Below, one piece after another: positions 28,331-38,160 of a DNA stretch of 64,000 nt. The first letter of the stretch is position 1. The number at the start of each line of letters is the position of its first letter. The stretch spans positions 295,877 to 359,876 of the forward strand of contig JABJAL010000072.1 in the NCBI GenBank assembly GCA_018669005.1, in the 5' to 3' direction. A program made the position numbers and the translations under genes. This DNA is from Nitrospinaceae bacterium. GTDB taxonomy: Bacteria > UBA8248. The notes below the pieces were generated by a model. The model did not search any database, was not told the DNA's origin, and was given only the letters and a program-made list of their open reading frames with translations.

Positions 28331-29878
28331 TTGACGGATAATAATCTCACCAGCAAGACCAAGGAAAAAATAAAGAGCCTCGAGGATTTGGCTGAAATTC
28401 TGGAGGAGCATCGTAGCCAGGGCAGCAAAATCGTCCAGTGCCATGGTGTTTTCGATTTGCTGCACATAGGGCATATCCGACATTTCGAGGAAGCCAGGAA
28501 AGCTGGTGATATTCTAGCCGTTACATTGACCCCCGATGAGCATGTGAATAAAGGCCCCCATCGGCCTGCTTTTCCTAACTTGCTTCGGGCAGAGGCTGTT
28601 GCTGCGCTGGATTGCGTGGATTATGTGGCCATCAATAAATGGCCTCTGGCTGTTGAGGCTATACGCCTTCTTCGTCCCGATTTTTATGCCAAGGGCTCGG
28701 ACTACAAATACTCTGAGGAAGATCGGACGGGTGGAATAGAAAAAGAATCGATGGTTGTTGAGGCGGTGGGCGGGCAGGTGATTTTCACCGACGACATTAC
28801 CTACAGCTCCTCAAGCCTGATCAACCAGCACATGAATATTTTTACGGACGAGGTTCGGGAGTATTTGCGTGTGTTTGGCGAGAAGTACACGACGGATGAT
28901 ATTGTGGCGTTTATCGAAAGTGTCCGGGATAAAAAGGTTTTGGTCGTAGGCGAGGCCATCATCGACGAATATCAATATTGCAATAGCATCGGTAAATCGT
29001 CGAAAGAACCTATGCTCGCACTCCAGCACCTGTACACAGAAAAATTCGCCGGTGGAATTTTGGCCGTGGCTAATCACGTGTCGAACTTCTGCGATCAGGT
29101 TAGCGTTCTTACTTTTCTTGGCGAGGAAAACTCTCAGATAGGATTTGTTAAGGATAATCTGAACGACAATATTGAAGAATTGTTTCTTTTCAGGGACCGC
29201 TCGCCCACCATCGTAAAACGTCGGTTTATCGATCAGTATTTCTTTACAAAGCTATTTGAAATTTATGAGATGGATGACCAGGGGCTGGGTGCCAAGGAAG
29301 ATCAGCAATTTTGCACCCTGCTCAATAAGCGTTTGCATGAATTTGACGTTGTGCTCGTGGTGGATTTTGGACATGGCATGATGAGCAAAAATGCAGTCGA
29401 TATTTTGTGCGAAAAGTCGCGATTCCTGGCGGTCAATGCCCAATCGAATGCGGGCAATCTGGGGTACCACACCATCTCCACCTATCCACGAGCCGATTAC
29501 GCCTGCATGGCGGAAAACGAAATTAGGCTAGAGGCCCGAAATCGCCGGGGCGATTTGAATGAACTGATTCTCGATCTTTCGAAAATCATCACAGGCGGGC
29601 GCGTTTCTGTTACCCGGGGGAAATTCGGGAGCCGCTGCTATAGCGAGAGGGACGGATTCAGCGACTGCCCGGCCATGGCGGGACAGATTGTGGACAGAGT
29701 GGGTGCGGGGGATTCGTTTCTCTCGCTGACGGCCCCCTGTGTGGCGCAAGGGATACCCATGGAGGTTGTAAATTTTATTGGAAGCGCTGCCGGGGCACAG
29801 GCGGTCGCTACGATCGGAAACCGCTCGGCCATAAAGCGCGTTTCACTATACAAGCATATCGAGTCTCTTCTTAAGTAG
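28331..29878 (+). CDS. Cytidylyltransferase-PfkB sugar kinase fusion (RfaE/HldE-like, reversed order)
   Basis: A 515-aa two-domain protein. Residues about 35-165 are a nucleotidyltransferase with CHGVFDLLHIGHIRH (the HxGH motif) and YAKGSDYKY. Residues about 200-515 are a PfkB/ribokinase-type kinase with VVGEAIIDEY, GGILAVANHV and the catalytic RVGAGDSF. In E. coli HldE the kinase comes first, and here the order is reversed. With the SIS isomerase next door it suggests synthesis of a nucleotide-activated heptose or similar sugar. It starts at TTG, and no ATG is available near the domain start. Confidence 0.85.
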   Translation: MTDNNLTSKTKEKIKSLEDLAEILEEHRSQGSKIVQCHGVFDLLHIGHIRHFEEARKAGDILAVTLTPDEHVNKGPHRPAFPNLLRAEAVAALDCVDYVAINKWPLAVEAIRLLRPDFYAKGSDYKYSEEDRTGGIEKESMVVEAVGGQVIFTDDITYSSSSLINQHMNIFTDEVREYLRVFGEKYTTDDIVAFIESVRDKKVLVVGEAIIDEYQYCNSIGKSSKEPMLALQHLYTEKFAGGILAVANHVSNFCDQVSVLTFLGEENSQIGFVKDNLNDNIEELFLFRDRSPTIVKRRFIDQYFFTKLFEIYEMDDQGLGAKEDQQFCTLLNKRLHEFDVVLVVDFGHGMMSKNAVDILCEKSRFLAVNAQSNAGNLGYHTISTYPRADYACMAENEIRLEARNRRGDLNELILDLSKIITGGRVSVTRGKFGSRCYSERDGFSDCPAMAGQIVDRVGAGDSFLSLTAPCVAQGIPMEVVNFIGSAAGAQAVATIGNRSAIKRVSLYKHIESLLK

Positions 29879-29898
29879 ATTTGTTGCTGGAGATTGTA

Positions 29899-30534
29899 AT
29901 GGGGCCCCTGGATTTTACGAACATGAAGGCGGAAACCTATTTTGGGCAGCTCGGGAGTCTGCTTTTGGAAACGCAGGTGACGCAGAGCGGCGGCGCAGCT
30001 CTTTCTCTTGAGGAAGGGATGGCGCGGGCGGCGCAGATGGTGCTCTCGCTGGTTCCTGCCAAGGCAGGTGCATCCGAGGCGGAGGGCTCGCTTCCCAAGG
30101 CGATGATCATCGGAAATGGCGGGAGCGCGGCTATTGCCAGCCATATTCAGAATGACATGTGTAAAAGCGTAGGCGTGCCCACTATGGTGTTCAATGAGCC
30201 CGCGCTACTGACGGCTTTGGCGAACGACGATGGTTATGACACGGCGTTTCGCCAGATGGTGGAAATGTGGGCCGGGCCGGACGATTTGTTGATGGCAATT
30301 AGCAGCTCGGGGAAGTCTGCCAATATACTTGGTGCGGTGGAGGCGGCTTGCTCCCGGGGGTGCCGGGTGATCACTTTTTCGGGTTTTTCACCGGATAATT
30401 CTTTGCGGGGGATGGGCGACTTGAATTTTCATATTTCCTCGGATTCGTATGGTCTTGTGGAGGTTGCCCATATGGCGCTGGCCCACTATGTGACGGACAG
30501 TGCCATGCACAACATAGACAAGGGAAGGAACTGA
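29899..30534 (+). CDS. SIS-domain phosphosugar isomerase (GmhA-like)
   Basis: About 211 aa with one sugar-isomerase (SIS) domain. MIIGNGGSAAIASHIQNDM is the phosphosugar-binding loop, followed by NDDGYDTAFRQMV and LMAISSSGKSANIL. The nearest named relative is phosphoheptose isomerase GmhA. The fusion gene just upstream fits a heptose-1-phosphate route (isomerase, kinase, nucleotidyltransferase). A TTG start six codons earlier is possible, but ATG 29899 has a GGAG site at the right distance. Confidence 0.82.
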   Translation: MGPLDFTNMKAETYFGQLGSLLLETQVTQSGGAALSLEEGMARAAQMVLSLVPAKAGASEAEGSLPKAMIIGNGGSAAIASHIQNDMCKSVGVPTMVFNEPALLTALANDDGYDTAFRQMVEMWAGPDDLLMAISSSGKSANILGAVEAACSRGCRVITFSGFSPDNSLRGMGDLNFHISSDSYGLVEVAHMALAHYVTDSAMHNIDKGRN

Positions 30535-30535
30535 A

Positions 30536-31540
30536 GTGTCTGATAACGACTTTAACAAAGTTCTCGTAACGGGTGGCGCTGGCTACGTAGGCTCGGTTCT
30601 GGTGCCCAAGCTTCTTGCCGCAGGGCACCGGGTCAGGGTGCTCGATCTTTTCATGTTCGGTGAAGATATTCTAAGCCCCGATGGGGATAATCCGAACCTT
30701 GAGCAGATCAAGGGCGACATTCGCAACCGCGAGACGCTTGAGAATGCGCTTGAGGGCTGCGATGCGGTGATACACCTTGCCTGCATTTCGAACGACCCGA
30801 GCTTTGAGCTTGACCCGGAACTGGGTAAATCCATCAACTACGATGCGTTTGTGTTGTTGACCGAGCTTGCCCGCGACATGGGGGTGCGCCGCTTCATTTA
30901 CGCCTCCTCGTCCAGTGTCTACGGGATAAAGGATGTGGATAACGTTACCGAGGAACTCCCCCTTCTGCCCCTGACCGACTATTCGAAATACAAGGCCATG
31001 TGTGAGGACGTCCTACTCGAAAAGGACACGCCGGGCTTTAACTGGCTCATCCTTCGACCGGCGACGGTGTGCGGCTACTCGCCTCGACTTCGGCTGGACT
31101 TGACGGTGAACATCCTCACCAATCATGCCATCACCAACCGGCTGATCAAAGTGTTTGGCGGCGATCAGATGCGTCCCAACATTCATATTGAGGACATGAC
31201 GGATCTGTATGTCAAAAGTCTTGAGTGGCCCGATGAGAAAATTCACGGAAAAATATTCAATGCCGGTTACGACAATAAAAAGGTCATTGAAATTGCCGAG
31301 ACGATTCAGGATGTAATTGGCGAGGGCGTGGAAATCGTCAGGACCCCGACCGACGATAATCGCTCCTACCATATATCTTCACAAAAAATTAAAAACGAGT
31401 TGGGCTTTGCCCCCGAGAGAACGATCAAAGACGCCGCTGCCGACCTGGTGGGCGCGTTCGAAGCTGGAAAGATTCCCGATTCGATGTCCGATGATCGTTA
31501 CTACAACATCAAAGTGATGCAAAATATAAATCTCAAGTAA
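30536..31540 (+). CDS. NAD-dependent sugar epimerase/dehydratase (SDR)
   Basis: A 334-aa extended SDR. TGGAGYVGSVLVPKLL is the NAD-binding loop. YASSSSVYG and DYSKYKAMCE carry the Ser and the Tyr-Lys pair. RPATVCGYSPRLRLDLTVN is typical of a subfamily found in heptose and deoxysugar clusters. GTG start one base past the preceding stop, so it is translationally coupled with the SIS gene. The exact product sugar cannot be told. Confidence 0.85.
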   Translation: MSDNDFNKVLVTGGAGYVGSVLVPKLLAAGHRVRVLDLFMFGEDILSPDGDNPNLEQIKGDIRNRETLENALEGCDAVIHLACISNDPSFELDPELGKSINYDAFVLLTELARDMGVRRFIYASSSSVYGIKDVDNVTEELPLLPLTDYSKYKAMCEDVLLEKDTPGFNWLILRPATVCGYSPRLRLDLTVNILTNHAITNRLIKVFGGDQMRPNIHIEDMTDLYVKSLEWPDEKIHGKIFNAGYDNKKVIEIAETIQDVIGEGVEIVRTPTDDNRSYHISSQKIKNELGFAPERTIKDAAADLVGAFEAGKIPDSMSDDRYYNIKVMQNINLK

Positions 31541-31627
31541 GCGGAACTCCTGGCCGCCGAACGAGAAATACGCTTCAAGACAGAACACTCCGCCCGGAAT
31601 GTTCAGGACTGTCGGGCCGGTGGTGAA

Positions 31628-32746
31628 ATGAGTGCTGATTCTCGAAACGTTCCCTATGTAAATATTGCCGGCCAGCATGCCGCCATCAAGGTGGAGTTGA
31701 TGCAGGCGGTCGAAGGCGTCATTGATCGGGGAGATTTTATCCTCGGAGAATCGGTGGCCGAGTTCGAGCGGCGCTTCGCCGAGCTTTGCGGCGTCCGCTA
31801 TGCCGTGGGTGTCAACTCCGGGACGGATGCGCTCGTTATTGCCCTGCGTGCGCTCGATATCGGGCCAGGCGATGAGGTTATCACCGCGCCCAACTCTTTT
31901 GTCGCCAGCGCTAGTTGCATCGAGTTGACCGGGGCCAAGCCGGTTTTCGTCGATGTCCGGGATGACTACAACATCGACCCGGCGCTTTTAGAGGCGGCGG
32001 TTACGCCCAAGACCAGAGCGATTCTTCCGGTGCACCTGACTGGTCGCCCAGCGGACATGGAGCCGATTAATGAGGTGGCTCGCCGCCACGGCCTCCATGT
32101 GGTCGAGGACGCTGCCCAGGCCGTGTCTGCGGGTTACAGGGGCCGCAACGCCGGCGCGCTCGGAACGATAGGCTGCTTTAGCCTCCATCCCCTCAAAACG
32201 CTTAATGCCTGCGGGGACGGCGGAATGCTCACCACCGACGATGAGACGCTTTTCGAGCGCTTCAAGCTGATGCGCAACCTTGGGCTCGAGAGCCGGGACA
32301 ATACGGTTATCTGGAGTGGTAATTCGCGCCTCGACAGTATCCAGGCGGCGATGCTCCTCGTGAAGATGAAATATCTTGACGCTTGGACCGAAAAACGCCG
32401 CTCAAACGCTACGCACTACCAAAAAGCGCTGGCCGGGGTAACGGATGTATCCGTTCCAACCGATAAGGAGCATGAGCGGGCGGTCTACCATGCGTTTGTG
32501 ATTCAGGCAGAGCGCCGCGATGAGCTAAAGGCGCACCTCGAAAGCCGGGGGGTGGGCTCGGCCGTTCATTATCCCAGGCCGATTCATCTACAGTCGGTGG
32601 GCGCATCGTTGGGCTATGGGCCGGGGAGTTTTCCCGAAACCGAGCGGCAAGCGGATAAAATATTGAGCCTGCCTATTTATCCAGAGTTGACGGAAGACGA
32701 TCTCGGCCATGTGGCCGCAACCATAGAGGACTTTTACCAAAAATGA
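31628..32746 (+). CDS. DegT/DnrJ/EryC1 sugar aminotransferase (first)
   Basis: PLP-dependent aminotransferase (372 aa) that converts a keto-sugar nucleotide to an amino sugar. [16 protein letters not shown] binds the cofactor phosphate, and VVEDAAQA holds the PLP aspartate. The Schiff-base lysine is in [16 protein letters not shown]. It overlaps the next gene by 4 bp (ATGA). Its neighbour is a close paralogue, suggesting two successive aminations or a heteromer. Confidence 0.92.
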   Translation: MSADSRNVPYVNIAGQHAAIKVELMQAVEGVIDRGDFILGESVAEFERRFAELCGVRYAVGVNSGTDALVIALRALDIGPGDEVITAPNSFVASASCIELTGAKPVFVDVRDDYNIDPALLEAAVTPKTRAILPVHLTGRPADMEPINEVARRHGLHVVEDAAQAVSAGYRGRNAGALGTIGCFSLHPLKTLNACGDGGMLTTDDETLFERFKLMRNLGLESRDNTVIWSGNSRLDSIQAAMLLVKMKYLDAWTEKRRSNATHYQKALAGVTDVSVPTDKEHERAVYHAFVIQAERRDELKAHLESRGVGSAVHYPRPIHLQSVGASLGYGPGSFPETERQADKILSLPIYPELTEDDLGHVAATIEDFYQK

Positions 32747-33873
32747 CGCCTGAGCCTGAGACAGTCACCCGCGTTCCGTTTTCTTATCTTGACCGGCAGT
32801 TTGCCAATGTCGATGATTATCTTGAGGACATCAAGAAGCTTGTCATCAGCGGAGATTTCACCCTCGGAGCTGCACTTGCCGAGTTCGAGAACCGCTTCGC
32901 CGAGTTATGCGGCGCACCTCATGCCGTTGGTGTAGGCACTGGAACGGACGCGCTGGCTATGTCTCTAAAGGTTCTCGGCGTGGGACCGGGCGATGAGGTA
33001 ATTACCACGCCGACGACGTTTGTTGCAACGGTGGGCGCCATTGCGATGACCGGTGCACGACCCGCGTTTGTGGATAGCGAGGATGGATTCGTAATCGATC
33101 CGGAAAAAATCGAGGCGGCGATCACACCAAAAACGAAAGCCATTGTACCCGTCCACTACACGGGCAATGTCGCGGACATGCCTGCCATAATGGAAATCGC
33201 CGACAAACACGGCCTTATTGTTGTGGAGGACGCCTGCCAGGCCATCATGGGAGCAATCAACGGCAAGCCTGTTGGATCGTGGGGGGCAGCGGCAGGCTTT
33301 AGCCTTCATCCGCTCAAGAACCTTAATGTGTGGGCTGATGGAGGGGTGATAGTCACCCATTCTGCAGAGCTTGCCGACAAACTCCGACTTTACCGAAATC
33401 ATGGGCTAGTGGGTCGCGATGAGGTGGCTATTTATGGGATCAACTGCCGACTGGACACGATTCAGGCCGTGGTGGGAAATCGTCTGATCGGCCAGACAGA
33501 ATTTATCACCACCCAAAGAATCGCTAACGCTAAAAAATATGACGAGGCGTTTGCGGACATGGGCGAGTTTATCGACATCCCGCAGCGCCGCCCTGGTGTG
33601 CAGCATGTTTATCATCTGTATCTTTTGCGGGTGGCGCGTCGAGATGAACTATTAAAGTTTTTGAATGAAAATGGTGTTGAAGCTAAAATTCACTATCCCA
33701 TTCCGATGCACCTCCAGGAGGCGACGAGGGATCTGGGTTATAAAATGGGTGATTTCCCCAAGAGCGAGGAGGATAGCCGAAATATTATTACCCTTCCGGC
33801 TCATCAACATCTTACACTTGGGGAAATTGAATATTCGATTAAGAAAGTCAGGGAATTTTACTCGAATAAATAG
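32743..33873 (+). CDS. DegT/DnrJ/EryC1 sugar aminotransferase (second)
   Basis: Second DegT-family enzyme (376 aa), paralogous to the first. It has [25 protein letters not shown] and the PLP lysine in [16 protein letters not shown]. The catalytic residues are intact, so it is not a degenerate partner. Translation is coupled through the ATGA overlap. Tandem DegT genes with different substrates are known in diamino-sugar pathways, and which case applies here cannot be read from the sequence. Confidence 0.92.
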   Translation: MTPEPETVTRVPFSYLDRQFANVDDYLEDIKKLVISGDFTLGAALAEFENRFAELCGAPHAVGVGTGTDALAMSLKVLGVGPGDEVITTPTTFVATVGAIAMTGARPAFVDSEDGFVIDPEKIEAAITPKTKAIVPVHYTGNVADMPAIMEIADKHGLIVVEDACQAIMGAINGKPVGSWGAAAGFSLHPLKNLNVWADGGVIVTHSAELADKLRLYRNHGLVGRDEVAIYGINCRLDTIQAVVGNRLIGQTEFITTQRIANAKKYDEAFADMGEFIDIPQRRPGVQHVYHLYLLRVARRDELLKFLNENGVEAKIHYPIPMHLQEATRDLGYKMGDFPKSEEDSRNIITLPAHQHLTLGEIEYSIKKVREFYSNK

Positions 33874-33885
33874 GCGGTCTTGAAG

Positions 33886-34878
33886 ATGGCTCAAAATAAA
33901 TTTGTTGTCATCGGAAGCAACTGTTTCACGGGAAGCCATATCGTGGACGCGCTTGTCGAGAACCCGGACAATCAGGTTATCGGCATCAGCCGCTCGCCTG
34001 AGTACAAGGATTTCTTCCTGCCCTATAAACGACACCCAGGGAATAATTTTACGTTCCATCAATTTGAGGTGGTGGGGGATTTTGCGGCAATTGCCGAACT
34101 CCTGGATCAATTCAAACCCGAATATGTAATCAACGTGGCGGCCCTTAGCGAGGTCGGGATCAGCAACGAGCAACCGGTGGAATATTTTGCGGTGAACGCA
34201 ACTGCGGTTGTGAGGCTTTGCAACCATCTCCGGCGGACATCCTATCTTCGGCAATATATTCATATTTCCTCCGCCGAGGTTTTTGGCGCGAATACGGGCC
34301 AGCTTGATGAGGTAGCTCTTTTTAACCCCACCACACCCTATGCCGTGTCCAAGTCGGCGGCCGATATGTTTTTGTACAGCCTGATACGAAATTTTGATTT
34401 TCCCGTCACGTTGATCAGATCTACGAACGTTTTCGGAAAGCATCAGCAGCTTTATAAGATCATTCCTCGAATGATTATATACAATAAGCTGGGCAAGAAG
34501 GTTGAGCTTCACGGGGGAGGCAAGTCCAGTAAATTTTTTATCCATATCCGGGATGTGGTCAACGGATTGATGCTTGCAATCGAGAAGGAGAAGACGGGAA
34601 CTTTTCATTTCTCGGTTCCTGACAATGAGGTGATCGCGGGTATCGTCCGGCGTGTGTGCGAGAGGCTGGGCAGCGATTTCGAGCAATCCACCACGGTGGT
34701 GGGAGAGCGACTGGGCCAGGATCCTAGCTACTGGCTCAACTGCTCGCGGGCGATGGAGGAACTTGGCTGGAAGCCCCGGATATCCTTCGAGGAAGGTGTG
34801 GACGAAGTCATCGAATGGGTGGAAGCCAATTGGGCCCAGATTGAAAAAGAGCCTCTGGAATACATCCATAAAGTTTAG
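33886..34878 (+). CDS. NAD-dependent sugar 4,6-dehydratase-like SDR
   Basis: A 330-aa extended SDR closest in motif layout to GDP-mannose/dTDP-glucose 4,6-dehydratases. The nucleotide loop is GSNCFTGSHIVDAL, the catalytic region HISSAEVFG, and the Tyr-Lys pair is in PYAVSKSAADM. STNVFGKHQQLYKIIPRM matches the substrate-binding region of dehydratases. Such an enzyme would make the 4-keto-6-deoxy sugar used by the DegT aminotransferases upstream. A TTG lies two codons earlier. Confidence 0.82.
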   Translation: MAQNKFVVIGSNCFTGSHIVDALVENPDNQVIGISRSPEYKDFFLPYKRHPGNNFTFHQFEVVGDFAAIAELLDQFKPEYVINVAALSEVGISNEQPVEYFAVNATAVVRLCNHLRRTSYLRQYIHISSAEVFGANTGQLDEVALFNPTTPYAVSKSAADMFLYSLIRNFDFPVTLIRSTNVFGKHQQLYKIIPRMIIYNKLGKKVELHGGGKSSKFFIHIRDVVNGLMLAIEKEKTGTFHFSVPDNEVIAGIVRRVCERLGSDFEQSTTVVGERLGQDPSYWLNCSRAMEELGWKPRISFEEGVDEVIEWVEANWAQIEKEPLEYIHKV

Positions 34879-35025
34879 GTTTCCTCGATGTTGGAATGGA
34901 AGCGTGACCAGGCGGCTCGCTTGGGAGTTGGATGGGGATATGCCCTGAGCTAAGCCATTAGCCCGAGGACTTTGGGAAACATTCAGGGGTTATCGTGTGC
35001 GAATTTCGAATGCGGGGTGATTGAA

Positions 35026-35685
35026 GTGGTCGAGATTAATCTCATGGACCGATATCCAAAGAGCAAACGTGCTATCGATGAGCGCGCGAGGCTTATCACT
35101 GAGGCGCACCGCGAGGTCGCACGCCAGTTTGGAAAAGATTTTTTCGATGGTGGTCGTTTGAACGGATACGGGGGCTATAATTACCACCCTCGTTTTTGGC
35201 AAGAGACGGTTAAACGTTTTCGGGATCATTACAGTTTGGCCGATGATGCCAGTGTTTTGGATGTCGGGTGCGGCAAAGGATTTATGCTGCATGACTTCAA
35301 GGCGCTTATGCCGGAACTTACCGTTGCCGGAATAGACATATCCGAATACGCCATTGGAAAAACTATTGAGCCGGTTGCTAAATTTTGCTGGGTGGGCAAT
35401 GCGCGTGAGCTGCCCTTTGAGGACGACTCGTTCGACCTGGTGATTTCCATCAATACCATCCACAATTTGCCTCGTGAGGAATGTAAACAGGCGCTGGGTG
35501 AGATCGAACGCGTGAGCCGTGCGCATGCCTTCATCATCAACGATGCTTGGCGAAACGAGGAGGAGCATGAGCGCATGCTGTCCTGGAACCTGACGGCGCT
35601 GACGTATATGCACGTGGATGATTGGGTGAATTTTTTTGCTGAGGCGGGCTACACCAAAGACTATTACTGGTTCATCGCCGAGTAA
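35026..35685 (+). CDS. SAM-dependent methyltransferase
   Basis: Class I methyltransferase, about 219 aa. SAM motif I is VLDVGCGKGFMLHDF, preceded by a conserved N-terminal region with GYGGYNYHPRFW. Motif IV is DDSFDLVISINTIHNL. GTG 35026 gives the N-terminus VEINLMDRYPKSKR, and ATG 35044 is an alternative six codons later. The frame also extends upstream to 34972. Members of this subfamily are common in polysaccharide clusters. The methylated group, probably on a sugar, is unknown. Confidence 0.78.
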   Translation: MVEINLMDRYPKSKRAIDERARLITEAHREVARQFGKDFFDGGRLNGYGGYNYHPRFWQETVKRFRDHYSLADDASVLDVGCGKGFMLHDFKALMPELTVAGIDISEYAIGKTIEPVAKFCWVGNARELPFEDDSFDLVISINTIHNLPREECKQALGEIERVSRAHAFIINDAWRNEEEHERMLSWNLTALTYMHVDDWVNFFAEAGYTKDYYWFIAE

Positions 35686-35734
35686 ATTTTGTCGGGGCTC
35701 AAAGCCCCGTTAATATGTAAAGGAAGAGGCGCCA

Positions 35735-36784
35735 ATGCCACAAAGCACAGAGGCTGCGATATTAACCGAGACGGGAAAACCACTTTCAATACTCCCGCTC
35801 GAAATCCCAGATCTTGCGCCAGGTCAGGTCTTAGTGGATGTTGCGTTCAGCGGCCTTTGCCATACCCAGCTTTTGGAAATTAGGGGAAAACGGGGACCTG
35901 ATCGATTTCTTCCCCATACTTTGGGCCACGAGGGCTCAGGCGTTGTCGCCGCCATTGGCGCCGGTGTGGCAAAGATTGCGCCCGGCGATCGTGTGGTTCT
36001 TTCTTGGCTTAAAGGCGAGGGTGCTGATGTGCCCGCCACGGTTTATCAATCCGGGGAGATGAAAATTAACTCCGGTGCGATCAGCACTTTCATGCGCCGG
36101 ACGGTGACATGTGAAAATCGAGTGACATCGATTCCCGATGCCTTGCCGCTTCGGGAGGCCGCGCTTTTGGGCTGTGCCATTCCGACAGGGGCGGGGGTTG
36201 TTCGCAACACGGCTGGTGTGGGGGCGGGGGAGAGTGTCGCCATTTTCGGCATCGGCGGCATTGGCCAGAGCGCGGTGCTGGCCGCTGGTTTTGTGGAGGC
36301 GGGAGTGGTTATCGCGATTGATGTTGTAGACAGTAAGCTTGAACAGGCGCAGCGCCTCGGCGCCACGCATCTGATCAATGCCCACGAAAAAGACCCGCTG
36401 AAAACGATTATGGACATCACCGATGGTCGCGGGGTGGATTATTCCTTCGAGGCGGCCGGCATCGCCCAGACAATGGAGGTGGCTTTTGGGTGTGTTCGTG
36501 TGGGCGGCGGGCTGTGCGTTCTTGTGGGAAACCTGCCGTTCGGGGAGCGAATTTCTATCGACCCTTTTGATCTGATCAAGGGAAAGAAAATCGTCGGTAG
36601 TTGGGGAGGGGAGAGCCGCCCGGATAAGGACATCCCCTTTTATGCGGAACTCTACCTCGCCGGAAAGCTCAAACTCGAAGAGTTAATTACGCACTCCTAC
36701 CCGCTTGATGATATCAACTTAGGGTTTGATGAACTTGAGAAGGGAGCCGTACAAAGGGCTCTAATAGATATGGCACTCAGCTAA
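35735..36784 (+). CDS. Zinc-type alcohol dehydrogenase family protein
   Basis: A 349-aa medium-chain dehydrogenase. The catalytic-zinc residues are visible in FSGLCHTQLLE and TLGHEGSG, and GIGGIGQSAVLA is the NAD(P)-binding loop. The four-cysteine structural-zinc lobe of classical alcohol dehydrogenases is absent between residues 85 and 115, where GEGADVPATVYQSGEM occurs instead. AAAGGAAGAGG precedes the ATG. It closes the plus-strand sugar locus and converges on the export gene. A sugar-alcohol oxidation is plausible from context only. Confidence 0.82.
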   Translation: MPQSTEAAILTETGKPLSILPLEIPDLAPGQVLVDVAFSGLCHTQLLEIRGKRGPDRFLPHTLGHEGSGVVAAIGAGVAKIAPGDRVVLSWLKGEGADVPATVYQSGEMKINSGAISTFMRRTVTCENRVTSIPDALPLREAALLGCAIPTGAGVVRNTAGVGAGESVAIFGIGGIGQSAVLAAGFVEAGVVIAIDVVDSKLEQAQRLGATHLINAHEKDPLKTIMDITDGRGVDYSFEAAGIAQTMEVAFGCVRVGGGLCVLVGNLPFGERISIDPFDLIKGKKIVGSWGGESRPDKDIPFYAELYLAGKLKLEELITHSYPLDDINLGFDELEKGAVQRALIDMALS

Positions 36785-36846
36785 AATCAGCTCGCATTGG
36801 GGTGCTCGCAGGACCATCATTCCCTGCAATGTAGTAAATGTCGATA

Positions 36847-38160
36847 CTAGAAGTAGACCTCGGGGACGACGATGATATCCCCCGGTTTAAGAAATTGATC
36901 GTGGCTCCGGTCGCCTTCCATGATTTTCTCGACATCAACTTCGATAACGCGTTCCTCCCCATCTTCAACACGTACGACCCGGGTCCGGTTAGCCGCCGCG
37001 AGTTTGGTTAGGCCGCCAGCTTTTGAAATCGCCTCAACCACCGACCGGGTCTGATCTGTTAGATCGTAGGGACCCGGGCTTTTCACTTCGCCGAAGACGA
37101 AAATTTGATCCGCCTCCGGTATGAAAACGGTATCTTTATCACGAAGTGGCATGTTGAGTGAAAGGTCGCCTTCCTTGAGGAGGCGGTTCAGGTCGATGGT
37201 GATATGTTGAACTTTTTTGTCTTTCCCCTCCGACTGGCGGAGCACGATAATGTTTTTCCCTGCGCCTTCGATATTCACCCCGCCAGCTTTCGCGATGGTT
37301 TCCAGAAGGGTGATCGTCCCTTTGAGGGGGATGCCGCCCGGGGTCTTCACCGCGCCAAGGACGTTAATGAACTTACTTGAGAATTCCGTCACCTGGACGG
37401 TGATCTGGGGGTTGACCAAAAAGTCTTTTCTCAGTCGCCGTGTAATCTCATTTTCCACTTCGTTGGTTGTAAGGCCGATTACCTTGACCCGGCCTATCAG
37501 GGGAAAAGTGATAAAGCCATCGTTGCTCACGCGAATGGCCTTTTTCGACAGCTCCTCTTCCTCGAAAATGATAACCGAGAGGACATCTTTTCCGCCGATA
37601 GTGTAATCGATAGATTTTTTTAAGCCGGATACCTGGGGAATGAGGAACTGGGATTCTTTGTTTTGCTTAGTATTTTCGGCTCTTTTGGATTTGCTTCCGG
37701 TTTCTGTGGTTTTGGCCAAATTGCCCGAATATTCGATTTCAATCCGGAAATTATTCCGGGCTTGTTTCGAGGTGAATTTAAACGGCCTATCCATTTGGAT
37801 GATTATGTTAAGTCCCCCGTGTTTTCTCCGGAGGTTTGAAACTTTGATTGACTTGATGCCGCCACGAGGTAATTTGAGTTTCTTGTTTATGTTGCCGATG
37901 TCTTGGCCAAGGGCAAACGGGATTCTGATTTCCAGACTCGGGGGGACATCCACTGCCTCGACTCTTGGCTCAAAAGAGCGATCTCCTTTCAAGGTGATGG
38001 CAGTGCTGTTGTTGCCCGGTTCAATTTCCAACGCTTGTATTCGAGCTAACCGTACAGACCTGTCCCCCTGGCTGCCGCACCCAGCTAAAAAAGCGGAAAC
38101 GAATAGAGTGCAAATCAAGTATGAAAAAAGATTAATTCGCTTGAACAGGGAACGCTGCAT
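36847..38160 (-). CDS. Polysaccharide export lipoprotein (Wza-like) with AMIN-type N-domain
   Basis: Outer-membrane auxiliary protein for capsule or exopolysaccharide export, about 437 aa. The signal peptide ends in the lipobox LAGC, so it is a lipoprotein. Residues about 25-130 resemble an AMIN-type domain (ITLKGDRSF, IRIPFALG). Then come the polysaccharide-export domain (DVLSVIIFEEEELSKKAIRVSNDG) and two SLBB domains with VLGAVKTPGGIPL and VFGEVKSPGPYDL. ATG 38160 with GAGG nine bases upstream was chosen over a TTG at 38175. It faces the sugar locus, so the locus probably feeds an exported polymer. Confidence 0.87.
   Translation of the reverse strand: MQRSLFKRINLFSYLICTLFVSAFLAGCGSQGDRSVRLARIQALEIEPGNNSTAITLKGDRSFEPRVEAVDVPPSLEIRIPFALGQDIGNINKKLKLPRGGIKSIKVSNLRRKHGGLNIIIQMDRPFKFTSKQARNNFRIEIEYSGNLAKTTETGSKSKRAENTKQNKESQFLIPQVSGLKKSIDYTIGGKDVLSVIIFEEEELSKKAIRVSNDGFITFPLIGRVKVIGLTTNEVENEITRRLRKDFLVNPQITVQVTEFSSKFINVLGAVKTPGGIPLKGTITLLETIAKAGGVNIEGAGKNIIVLRQSEGKDKKVQHITIDLNRLLKEGDLSLNMPLRDKDTVFIPEADQIFVFGEVKSPGPYDLTDQTRSVVEAISKAGGLTKLAAANRTRVVRVEDGEERVIEVDVEKIMEGDRSHDQFLKPGDIIVVPEVYF

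Noticed and set aside
33652-34869. A 405-codon open frame on the minus strand
   Set aside because: It lies fully opposite the dehydratase-like SDR gene and the end of the second DegT gene, both with clear motifs. It has no ribosome site and a composition like a codon-mirror frame.
36785-36846. A possible terminator between the alcohol dehydrogenase and export genes
   Set aside because: Only a 5-bp GCAGG/CCTGC pairing with a ten-base loop and no T-run was seen.
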